This document shows, piece by piece, positions 1-6,822 of a stretch of 30,190 bases of DNA. The stretch is from a virus, in IMG/VR virus record IMGVR_UViG_3300020187_000139, positions 1-30,190 of that record. One strand, given 5' to 3'. Both the position numbers and the translations under genes were made by a program. Position 1 is the stretch's first letter. The number at the start of each line of letters is the position of its first letter. The notes below the pieces were generated by a model that was not told where the DNA came from, did no database searches, and was given only the letters and a program-made list of their open reading frames with translations.

Positions 1-75
1 CGGCATCTGCTCAAGGTTAACTTCTTGACCTAGCAGTCGCTTGACTCCATTTAAAATTAATTTGTAATCTTTCAT
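1..75 (-). CDS. Scaffold-like protein, N-terminal fragment cut by window edge
   Basis: Only the first 25 codons are present, starting at 75 and running off the left edge. They match the first 25 codons of the complete gene that starts at 29468 base for base. It is not a truncated gene but the place where the contig begins. Read around the circle, this gene is the one at 28776-29468. Confidence 0.9.
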   Translation of the reverse strand, partial: MKDYKLILNGVKRLLGQEVNLEQMP

Positions 76-107
76 ACATATATAACTAATGCATGATTAA
101 TCTGTCA
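73..107 (-). promoter_or_regulatory. Recurring upstream element, left copy
   Basis: On the minus strand this reads TGACA, a 15-bp spacer, then AGTTATATATGTATG, with the final ATG being the start codon at 75. The same element precedes genes starting at 2313, 10243 and 27115, with a 14-bp spacer in those. It is the same locus as 29466-29500 across the circular junction. Its role as promoter or translation signal is inferred. Confidence 0.7.
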
Positions 108-126
108 CATTTAAGCTAGTTTTTCA

Positions 127-261
127 TTAGCTACCGCACGCCTCACATTCAGCGTCATCTATATCGCATACTTGTGGCTTGACAACCTTTGTCTTGTCCT
201 GATTCTCAGCGGCTCGCATTAATGCCTCTAAGCCGTTTGCTTCTTCCGTAATGTTCGCCAT
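127..261 (-). CDS. Small Cys-containing protein, 44 aa, allele A
   Basis: A 44-residue reading frame starts at 261 (MANITEE) and ends with TAA at 127-129. The C-terminus carries three cysteines (C32, C39, C42) in an acidic stretch, which could bind a metal. The diverged copy at 29520-29654 keeps the frame, length and all three cysteines. By my codon-by-codon comparison it has about ten synonymous and four amino-acid-changing codons, which supports a real gene. It follows the 75-residue gene by one base and precedes the scaffold-like gene, so it belongs to the structural operon. I do not recognise the family; a virion accessory role is a guess from position. Confidence 0.75.
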   Translation of the reverse strand: MANITEEANGLEALMRAAENQDKTKVVKPQVCDIDDAECEACGS

Positions 262-262
262 T

Positions 263-490
263 TTAATCTTCTGTTTCTATAGGGTTAAATTCATTCTTCC
301 AATTAATGAATGTATTCGCATTACCAATAATTGTGACAGAGGTGTCTGTGCTTAGATCTCTAATGGTTTCAATACCATCATACGAAGTCACCGATCCATC
401 TGCGTTTGTTTTAACAAAATCCCAAATTACATCACCATCTCCTTTAGTAAAGGATTCTTGGTTAATTATATATCCGTATTTATTTTCCAT
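263..490 (-). CDS. Small protein after the fibre gene, 75 aa, allele A
   Basis: The start at 490 (MENKYG) is chosen because its ATG overlaps the TAA stop of the LamG-type gene as TAATG. A longer version from 505 would intrude further into that gene. The protein is soluble-looking, has no membrane segment, and ends in ETED. The second copy (29884-30111) differs at about six residues and keeps the length. Location directly behind the fibre-like gene suggests a fibre accessory or assembly protein, but this is inference only. I do not recognise a family. Confidence 0.75.
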   Translation of the reverse strand: MENKYGYIINQESFTKGDGDVIWDFVKTNADGSVTSYDGIETIRDLSTDTSVTIIGNANTFINWKNEFNPIETED

Positions 491-1569
491 TAGTGTGCTA
501 TCCAATAAGTTCCTGTAAAATTATTTAATGTTCCTGTGTTACTATTACCGCTATCATCAATAGCTGTTATATCTGTTCCTGAGCCATTCAACCTATAATA
601 AATATTTGGGTCTGTTACAACGTCAGTAGCAAATTGCCCCAGTCCACCATTATATAAGTCATCAACATTTTGTTGAGTTAATGAGGACGCTACCTTAACA
701 AATAGCTCATCAAGAATGAATTGCGCATAAGTACCAACACGTTCGCCTATTCGATCAAAACTTATAGTTTCGGGATCGTAATTATCGGTATCTCCTGTAT
801 ATTTTGTCCCATTAATCCACATTTCATTTACTCCTCCATTTAATGAAACAGCAATGTAATACCAAGTACTTGTGGAAATGGCTGGAAATGAAAATGTAGT
901 AGTTGCAGCACCAGCAGATCTACTTCTAAATGTAGCAGAGGTGCTATTGTTCCACCTAAACCATTGATTTCCATTAGTTGAATCGCCTAAAATATATTCA
1001 AAATTGGGCGTTGATGAAAAGTTTACCCAAAATCCAAAGCATAAACCATTTGAAGGTGGTTTGTTAATTGAGGTAAATGAAACATTGTCATTTACACCAT
1101 CAAAACTAAGTGCATTGCCAAAAGAGAACACATCCGCTATCTGCGCACTTGCTAAACTATTTGCTGAATCACTACCTGATGCGTTAGTTTCAGTTTGTAC
1201 TGCTCTTATATAATTTGCATCATCCGCTGCTACCAATGTATAAGTGATTGAATTAGCACCAATGATGTCCGCCCATCCTGTAGAACCATCAGCACTTCGT
1301 TGCCATGTCCATGAAGTTGTCGGTGTAGGATCACCTGTTGCACTTGCAGCCGTTGCCGTAATTGTTTCACCTACTTGACTCTCCGCGCTAATAGTTGGAA
1401 CACCGCTAATGACTGGAATCGTTCCTCCTCCTGCACCTTCTAAAGCAGTTAATCCAGCTTCACTATCACCGTAAACTGAACCCCAGCCAATAGTATTGTT
1501 ATCAGCTCCTTTACCCCAGCCTATATTGTTATTTAGGACACCATCTCCCCAGCCGTTATCGTTTGCCAT
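490..1569 (-). CDS. LamG/jellyroll-type fibre or receptor-binding-like protein
   Basis: This is a 359-residue protein with three visible parts. Residues 1-35 hold three GWG motifs spaced about 13 residues apart, each preceded by a short Asn-rich stretch. Roughly residues 50-145 resemble an Ig-like phage repeat (ISGVPTISAESQVGETITA, then YTLVAADDANYIRA). From about 150 to the end there is a concanavalin/LamG-type jellyroll (ALSFDGVNDNVSF, WYYIAVSLNGG, MWINGTKY, DELFVKVASSLTQQNVDDLYNGG), a fold known for sugar binding. It ends in GTYWIAH. Such proteins usually sit on tails or capsids and bind host glycans. Here it lies between the protease and the scaffold gene, so a head decoration role cannot be excluded. 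A diverged 3' end is seen at 30111-30190. Confidence 0.8.
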   Translation of the reverse strand: MANDNGWGDGVLNNNIGWGKGADNNTIGWGSVYGDSEAGLTALEGAGGGTIPVISGVPTISAESQVGETITATAASATGDPTPTTSWTWQRSADGSTGWADIIGANSITYTLVAADDANYIRAVQTETNASGSDSANSLASAQIADVFSFGNALSFDGVNDNVSFTSINKPPSNGLCFGFWVNFSSTPNFEYILGDSTNGNQWFRWNNSTSATFRSRSAGAATTTFSFPAISTSTWYYIAVSLNGGVNEMWINGTKYTGDTDNYDPETISFDRIGERVGTYAQFILDELFVKVASSLTQQNVDDLYNGGLGQFATDVVTDPNIYYRLNGSGTDITAIDDSGNSNTGTLNNFTGTYWIAH

Positions 1570-1571
1570 TT

Positions 1572-1730
1572 TTATTCTTGTATTATAACACTATTACCTT
1601 GACCAGTTAGCGAGCCTATGCCTTGAGCTTGTAAGCTGCCGTCACAGCAATCTTTGTGATATGTTCCGTTAGCACACAAACAACCTCTCTTGCCACTTGT
1701 AGGACTTGTTGATGATTCTGTCTTATGCAT
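1572..1730 (-). CDS. Small Cys-rich structural-operon protein, 52 aa
   Basis: A 52-residue frame starts at 1730, overlapping the end of the XkdF-type gene by eight bases, and stops with TAA two bases before the LamG gene. The centre reads RGCLCANGTYHKDCCDGSLQ, with four cysteines in a CxC and CC arrangement, followed by AQGIGS. From memory, similar short GCxCxDGTY..KCCDG proteins occur near structural genes in Bacteroidota phages, which I cannot verify here. The cysteines suggest a metal site or disulphides. It fills the gap between two genes exactly, which supports it. The function is unknown. Confidence 0.7.
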   Translation of the reverse strand: MHKTESSTSPTSGKRGCLCANGTYHKDCCDGSLQAQGIGSLTGQGNSVIIQE

Positions 1731-2313
1731 CTTTTAAAAGTTCTTTGATTGCCTCAATTTTCTTTTCATTTTCTGTCGGCTCTTCTACTTTACTCATCTC
1801 GGTTCGATCAGCGAAGTATCCTTCTATGCTAAATCCTTTGACCTTTCCAGTTTTTACAAAATCACGCCATACGTCTTCGTTATCAACTTTGACGGATACC
1901 ATCCAAGTGCCAACAGGCATTGATAAATTATAAAACGCACTCTTGTCTTTTTCTTGATCATCAACCAGCCATGACTCAACCACCGTCAAACCTTCTAACT
2001 TTAGATTGTGTTCTAAAGTACTTTTAGATTGTGAGCCGTTTTTTAGGAATAACTGACTGGCCTTTTTAATAGTGTCCTGTGAGAAATAAACATAGTATGG
2101 CTCTTCTCTATCGTTTCTGTAAATAGTCTTATTAGGGATAAGCGCAGCACCCATAAGTATTCGTTTCTCTGTATCTATTGCTGCAAGTTTAATCTCTTGA
2201 TCTTTCGACAGGGCAATGAAATCTGATTCAATTGCAGGATGCTCAACAATACTGATGGCGTTTACACCAGCTTCTATATTATTCTCATCCAAAAGAAGTT
2301 CTATTATTCGCAT
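1723..2313 (-). CDS. XkdF-type phage serine protease (prohead protease candidate)
   Basis: The 196-residue product fits the XkdF-like putative phage protease family (peptidase S78-like). Visible landmarks are GAALIPNKTIYR (about 55-66), STLEHN (98-103), VVESWLVDD (111-119), GTWMVSVKVD (135-144) and KVKGFSIEGYF (157-167). His102 and Ser162 are the likely catalytic pair by analogy to prohead proteases; this is inference. The start at 2313 is fixed by the conserved upstream element whose ATG it uses. Such proteases normally trim scaffold and capsid proteins and sit beside portal and scaffold genes. Here it follows the tape measure gene and is separated from the scaffold gene by the fibre-like gene, an unusual order. 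It heads its own transcription unit. Confidence 0.8.
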   Translation of the reverse strand: MRIIELLLDENNIEAGVNAISIVEHPAIESDFIALSKDQEIKLAAIDTEKRILMGAALIPNKTIYRNDREEPYYVYFSQDTIKKASQLFLKNGSQSKSTLEHNLKLEGLTVVESWLVDDQEKDKSAFYNLSMPVGTWMVSVKVDNEDVWRDFVKTGKVKGFSIEGYFADRTEMSKVEEPTENEKKIEAIKELLKDA

Positions 2314-2344
2314 ACTTATATAACTTGAAAATTAAAATTTGTCA
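2311..2344 (-). promoter_or_regulatory. Recurring upstream element before the protease unit
   Basis: The minus strand reads TGACA, 14 A/T-rich bases, then AGTTATATAAGTATG, ending in the start codon at 2313. The element fills the space between the tape measure stop (2347) and this gene. The match to the copies at 10241-10274 and 27113-27146 is exact over TGACA and the last 15 bases plus the preceding CA. Confidence 0.75.
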
Positions 2345-2346
2345 TA

Positions 2347-4179
2347 TTAAGGGAAGGTCGCTTCTTTGATTCTGTTGCGATCTAAACTTTGAGCAGAGCT
2401 AACTTCACCTGATACCACATAGGCTTTAGTAGGATTTCTGTTGTTGTTATTTAGTGATTCGTTTATCTGATTAAATCCACTTGTTCCAACGGTATTGAAT
2501 TGTGGTGCAGATGGTGTTCCACCTGATAATGATCCGCCTCCGCCTCCGCCTCCGCCTCCGCCTGATGCTCCTCCGCCTTCAAACTTTGTCGTTGCAATTT
2601 TTGCTATATTTGCTGCTGCTGTAATACCTATTGCTGCTGCTGCAATAACATTTGCAGGAAAAGGTAACGCAGGTTCAGATAGTGTTTTTTGAACGGATAC
2701 AACTCCTTGAATTGTGGCTTGAGTAATTGAAATTGCTTTGTTTATTTGGAACGCTTTTTTAGCGGATATTAATCCTTTCTTTTCAGCTATTGATGCTAAA
2801 ACATTTATGCCATCAAGCGTAGCCATTGCAAGTTGAAGTTTCGCTTCTTTTATTTTTTCGGCTGTTTCAATATCTGAATCCTCTTTTGCCTTATTTGCTT
2901 TATCGTTTATATCTTTTATTTCCGCTGCTTGCATTGCCTCAATGGCAGCTTTGTCTTCACCGTATAATTCAGCTTCCTCAATTAATCTGAAGTACTTCTC
3001 TTGAACCATTCGGATTTCCCAATCCTGATCAGATAAAAGTTTTTCAAAAGCCTCATCTTGAAGTTCAGAAAGTTGATTTCTATACTCCTGTTCTGCTTGT
3101 ATTTCTGAATCTCCTTGTGCTTTTAGAGCTGCATCTAATCTGTCTTTTTTTTCCGCTTCGTCTGCATCGCTCCATTCATTTTCAAGTTGTGTTTTTTTAT
3201 CAAGCCATTGAATCTCATAAGATTCTTTTAATGCTCTTTTTTGTTTTTCGGTAAATTCAGATTCTTCAATTGACCTCCTATTGTTTTCAAGTTCAAATTC
3301 AAGTGCTTTTAATTGCCTTTCTCTATCATCTTCAATTAGTGAAAGTGAATGCGCTTGCTCTAAACTTAATTTTAAGTCAAGATATTTTTTAGTTAAATCA
3401 ATTCTTTTTTCTTGTTCTGCTTCTGTTTTTTCCGTTACTTCTTCCTGTAATTTCTTCTCAAGCTCTTTTTGTTGAAATATTAAATCTTTTACGTTTTCAT
3501 TGTATCCCTCATATACTTTAAACGATTCATCAAATATTTCTTTAGCTTTTGTTATGTCTTCTTCACTAACACCTAAACCAAACAATTTGTCAAGTTTTGA
3601 TAATTTTTTTCGTTCTTGAACAAGTTTGTCGAATGTTTTAAAAGCCTCGCGTGAGGCTTTATCTGCAATCGCTGTCAGTTCCTTTTGTTGGCTTATTCTA
3701 TTTTTTAGTTGATCTAATTCACTTGCCCCATTTCTTTTTAACGCTGCGCTTACTTTTTTATTTAAATCTTCTGACTTTTGCAACTCTTTATTATAAGCCT
3801 CTTGTGAATCAATAAGGTTTTGCATTTCATCATCTCCATCGCCAATAAAATCAACAATTTCATCCCAATATGCTACCACTAAACCAAGTCCTACCACCAA
3901 CGCACCGATACCCGTAGAAATTAAACCAGCTTTCATTCCTGTAAGTGCTGTAGCGGCACTTTTACCCATCTTAAACCATCCTTGAGCAGATGACGCTAAC
4001 CCACCTGTGAACTTATCAATTAAACCAACCGCATTATTTGTAGTTTCATTTGATGCTTCTTGCTGGTTATTTAGTTCTTTTCTTGTGCCAATGATTTTAT
4101 TTAAATCCGCATCAAGTTTTTTAACATCACCACTATCAACATCTATCTCTAATTCTAATACTTTTTTAGTTGTTGCCAT
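2347..4179 (-). CDS. Tail tape measure protein
   Basis: This 610-residue protein has the build of a tape measure. It starts with a short head region (MATTKKVLELEIDVDSGDVK). A glycine-rich hydrophobic segment follows at roughly residues 75-105 (ALTGMKAGLISTGIGALVVG). Then comes a long charged coiled coil (about 120-440), a second hydrophobic Ala-rich segment (about 480-525), and a poly-Gly linker near 535-550. It should set tail length and occupy the tail lumen; by the usual relation, a 610-residue protein implies a fairly short siphovirus tail. It follows the tail-tip genes and overlaps the 49-residue gene by 14 bases. It is the last gene before a new upstream element. Confidence 0.8.
   Translation of the reverse strand: MATTKKVLELEIDVDSGDVKKLDADLNKIIGTRKELNNQQEASNETTNNAVGLIDKFTGGLASSAQGWFKMGKSAATALTGMKAGLISTGIGALVVGLGLVVAYWDEIVDFIGDGDDEMQNLIDSQEAYNKELQKSEDLNKKVSAALKRNGASELDQLKNRISQQKELTAIADKASREAFKTFDKLVQERKKLSKLDKLFGLGVSEEDITKAKEIFDESFKVYEGYNENVKDLIFQQKELEKKLQEEVTEKTEAEQEKRIDLTKKYLDLKLSLEQAHSLSLIEDDRERQLKALEFELENNRRSIEESEFTEKQKRALKESYEIQWLDKKTQLENEWSDADEAEKKDRLDAALKAQGDSEIQAEQEYRNQLSELQDEAFEKLLSDQDWEIRMVQEKYFRLIEEAELYGEDKAAIEAMQAAEIKDINDKANKAKEDSDIETAEKIKEAKLQLAMATLDGINVLASIAEKKGLISAKKAFQINKAISITQATIQGVVSVQKTLSEPALPFPANVIAAAAIGITAAANIAKIATTKFEGGGASGGGGGGGGGGSLSGGTPSAPQFNTVGTSGFNQINESLNNNNRNPTKAYVVSGEVSSAQSLDRNRIKEATFP
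2534..2563. repeat. Hexanucleotide tandem repeat in the tape measure gene
   Basis: Five tandem copies of CCGCCT (plus strand) encode ten consecutive glycines near the C-terminus of the tape measure. Short tandem units of this kind can change copy number by slippage without losing frame. Confidence 0.9.
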
Positions 4180-4315
4180 TGGTTCTTCTCTTTATGTAGT
4201 TAATACACTCCTTGAATGATTGCGGTGATTTGTATTTACCTTTTGCTATCTGAATCGCCTCAGAAGCATTAAAGTAATCATCCGTCTTTAGTAGGTCTAT
4301 GATGTCTTTTATCAT
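4166..4315 (-). CDS. Small protein between tail-tip and tape measure genes, 49 aa
   Basis: A 49-residue frame begins at 4315 with an ATG that overlaps the TGA stop of the upstream tail gene (ATGA). It ends with TAA at 4166-4168, inside the first codons of the tape measure gene. Such stop-start overlaps on both sides suggest translational coupling. The sequence is basic and helical looking (MIKDIIDLLKTDDYFNASEA, ending YIKRRTNGNN), without membrane segment. I do not recognise it. Position suggests a tail assembly helper, by inference only. Confidence 0.65.
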   Translation of the reverse strand: MIKDIIDLLKTDDYFNASEAIQIAKGKYKSPQSFKECINYIKRRTNGNN

Positions 4316-6822
4316 TCTATCAATGTTAATAGTTCAAATTTTGTTTCTCCCGTAATCATATTCATACTCATATCGTTAATGCGATAGCTCTTTGTTTTGA
4401 TTACAATCGTATCATTTACCTTTAATGTTAAGATCACACCTAACGGAAGGATCGTTTTCACAATTGTCCTTCTCATTCTGTTGTTGTAGATGTCGGAGAT
4501 GTAATCCTCCCAATAAGTATTATATATTGAAGGTGATGACGCTGATCCATCGTTTAAAGTAAGCGGATTGATTTCACTTCCAAAACATAATGAATTAGTA
4601 AACGAATCATCATCAGTATTGAATTGATAGCAAAGGTTATAAACCTCGTATTTATCTGCAATCGTTGGCGGAGTTGAATAGAATTTTCTTACACTATAAG
4701 CTGTGTTCGCGCTAATATCCTTTTGCCCTGCGTAATAAAATATGAAAGGTTTATCGTTGATAGGTTTTAACTCTGAATCAACCATAAGACAAACCAAAAG
4801 CTCACTTAGAAATGGAGCAATGCTAGCAGTACTCGCGGTGTTTGTCAAGCGATTCCAAGAAGGATTCACGAAAGGCACTTTTACCTCGAAAGTGTCTGAG
4901 CCTAATGGATCGCCGAAGCTATCTATCAATGAAGTTTTAAGATCACCGTATCCGACACCTGTATTATTGTCGCTGAACTCTTTACCTATCAACTGGGTTG
5001 TCGGTTCATATTTAAAATTAATCTCATTAAACAAGGAAATCGTCATAACTTCCTCTTCTGACTGATCTGTGTATTTAGTTAAGTCTACCGTATCGCCATT
5101 GGAATACCAATCTTCCAGCGTTAGTACTTCAAAGATGTTGTTATCATTATCGTCTGGAACGATAACAAGATTGAACATTTTTATGATTGAACTAAAAAAG
5201 TCATAAACTTTCATCGCAGGCAATCCTCCGTTAACGCTTTTTGTCAAGCCTGTTACATCATCAATGTATGTGGAGTTAAAAAAGTGAAATCTGCAACTTC
5301 CATCATTGTCAAATTCCCTATCTCTACCTACAAGCGTAAAATCTAAATAAGTGCTTGTGCTTCGCAACGTCCATTCATAAACTTCAGGAAACGAAGATTT
5401 GACATAGAATTTTATGTATTGAACGTTTCCGCTACTTGGTCGCGTGAAGTTTAATGCTATTCTGTAATAAGTTTCCTCGTCCTCCAATTCATATTCAGTA
5501 GTATTTGTAACTGCACCGTTTAACCATTCCTCAACCAATAACGTTGGTAATGGTATTGGAAAATTTGACCCTGTTACCCTTGACGTTTTTGTTCCAATTC
5601 TAAATTCAATTTGATTAATTACATCTCCATCGGTTGGCGTTACTCGAAGCCTACTGCTCGCGTTTTGCCAAATACCGTTTGGATCAATAGTTGTGTCTGG
5701 CGAATTGATTAAACTCCAATTACTTTCAAAATGATTGCCGACACCAATTTCTCTATTTGTCCACATAAAGAGATCGGTGAATGCGGATGTTCCTAAAAAG
5801 TCAGAGCTGAAAGTTAAGCCGTATTTTGATTCAATATTCTCAACTATTTTACTAAGTGCAAGCGCAGGTTTAAACTCGTATAGCAAAGCACCGTTGACTC
5901 CATATTCAAATCGCCAGATAACCAACTCGCCATTAAATATCGCGCCATTAAGTATTGCAAACTCGCAAATTGGCGAGTAAATAAATTCATATACTAATTC
6001 TTTTTGCCCCGATTGTTGCTGAAGTATATTTGCTTGAATATTAGCATTACCAGTAATAGAACCACTTGCATACTCTAAATTAAAATTGTTAGCCCTGTCA
6101 TAAATATTAATTTCCCAAGAAGTTGTCTGATCGCTAACTCCAACACCTATACCAATAGGCAAATAATATTGCCCCGCATTATCTGTACTTCTATAAATTA
6201 CAGCACTATTTAGTAAGTCTAAATTATCGTTTGCGTCAGTATTTGCGGTGAACCTTAAATATTTGTTTTCGTTATCTGCACCCGCGAATCCGTTATAATT
6301 TATTGTACCAATATCAGGCAGGCTGTTTAGAGTCCAATTACGAGATGGGCTGATCATTGGAAGTAATACCTCGTTTTGTTGTATTCTATTATCTAGCGCA
6401 GACGCATATGTGTTATATGGAATTACATTTGTAGAAGGTAAATCAGTCAATACATCATCAGCAAATATCTGCTTTAAATTTACAAGCGCAGTAAAGAAGG
6501 TGATTGAGTAGCTATCTATTTCACCGTCTTTTATTTGAGAGCTTTCGTATTTAATAAACCCTTTTTTAAAGAGGTGTTTGTTGATTTCAAGTCTTGCGCT
6601 CTTTTTTGAGGAAGGATTAAAAGTTTGTTGCACATCGGAATCATACCAATGCTCCATAATCACATTGTTGTTTTTTGATGCTGGAATGCTAAAAGTTTGC
6701 GAGTAATCACTAAAGAGCTTATCTATTTCTCTGTAATTCTTAACGGATCGTTGAAGCGTTACGTTTTCATCATCAAACAAGTCCAGCTTGCTATTTCCAA
6801 TATAAACCTCTAAATCTATCAT
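4312..6822 (-). CDS. Large tail/tail-tip protein
   Basis: This 836-residue protein begins MIDLEVYIGNSKLDLFDD and has the build of tail-tip or baseplate-hub proteins that I know from Bacteroidota phages. It has a beta-rich N-terminal part (SVKNYREIDKLFSDYSQTFS), a long middle of mixed beta structure, and a conserved-looking region around SVNGGLPAMKVYDFFSSIIK. The C-terminus describes a compact beta domain (VNDTIVIKTKSYRINDMSMN, then GETKFELLTLIE). It has no signal peptide. It lies between the 548-residue tail protein and the tape measure. It probably forms part of the tail tip complex. No enzymatic motif is evident. Confidence 0.65.
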   Translation of the reverse strand: MIDLEVYIGNSKLDLFDDENVTLQRSVKNYREIDKLFSDYSQTFSIPASKNNNVIMEHWYDSDVQQTFNPSSKKSARLEINKHLFKKGFIKYESSQIKDGEIDSYSITFFTALVNLKQIFADDVLTDLPSTNVIPYNTYASALDNRIQQNEVLLPMISPSRNWTLNSLPDIGTINYNGFAGADNENKYLRFTANTDANDNLDLLNSAVIYRSTDNAGQYYLPIGIGVGVSDQTTSWEINIYDRANNFNLEYASGSITGNANIQANILQQQSGQKELVYEFIYSPICEFAILNGAIFNGELVIWRFEYGVNGALLYEFKPALALSKIVENIESKYGLTFSSDFLGTSAFTDLFMWTNREIGVGNHFESNWSLINSPDTTIDPNGIWQNASSRLRVTPTDGDVINQIEFRIGTKTSRVTGSNFPIPLPTLLVEEWLNGAVTNTTEYELEDEETYYRIALNFTRPSSGNVQYIKFYVKSSFPEVYEWTLRSTSTYLDFTLVGRDREFDNDGSCRFHFFNSTYIDDVTGLTKSVNGGLPAMKVYDFFSSIIKMFNLVIVPDDNDNNIFEVLTLEDWYSNGDTVDLTKYTDQSEEEVMTISLFNEINFKYEPTTQLIGKEFSDNNTGVGYGDLKTSLIDSFGDPLGSDTFEVKVPFVNPSWNRLTNTASTASIAPFLSELLVCLMVDSELKPINDKPFIFYYAGQKDISANTAYSVRKFYSTPPTIADKYEVYNLCYQFNTDDDSFTNSLCFGSEINPLTLNDGSASSPSIYNTYWEDYISDIYNNRMRRTIVKTILPLGVILTLKVNDTIVIKTKSYRINDMSMNMITGETKFELLTLIE

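Larger units (their letters stand above)
1..127. repeat. Exact direct terminal repeat, left copy
   Basis: These 127 bases are identical to 29394-29520, and the first mismatch is at base 128 (T here, C at 29521). Beyond it the two copies stay homologous but diverge. The repeat covers the 5' end of the scaffold-like gene, its upstream element and the last base of a 44-residue gene. An exact 127-bp overlap starting at base 1 fits a de Bruijn graph contig end (k of 127) from a circular or permuted genome. That origin is inference; the identity is seen directly. Confidence 0.95.

Noticed and set aside
2495-2692. Plus-strand frame with a long proline run
   Set aside because: It is the antisense shadow of the poly-Gly linker in the tape measure gene; the proline run is only the complement of the glycine codons.
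4742-5065. Plus-strand frame of 107 codons
   Set aside because: It lies wholly inside the 836-residue tail gene on the other strand, with no own spacing, leader or recognisable domain.
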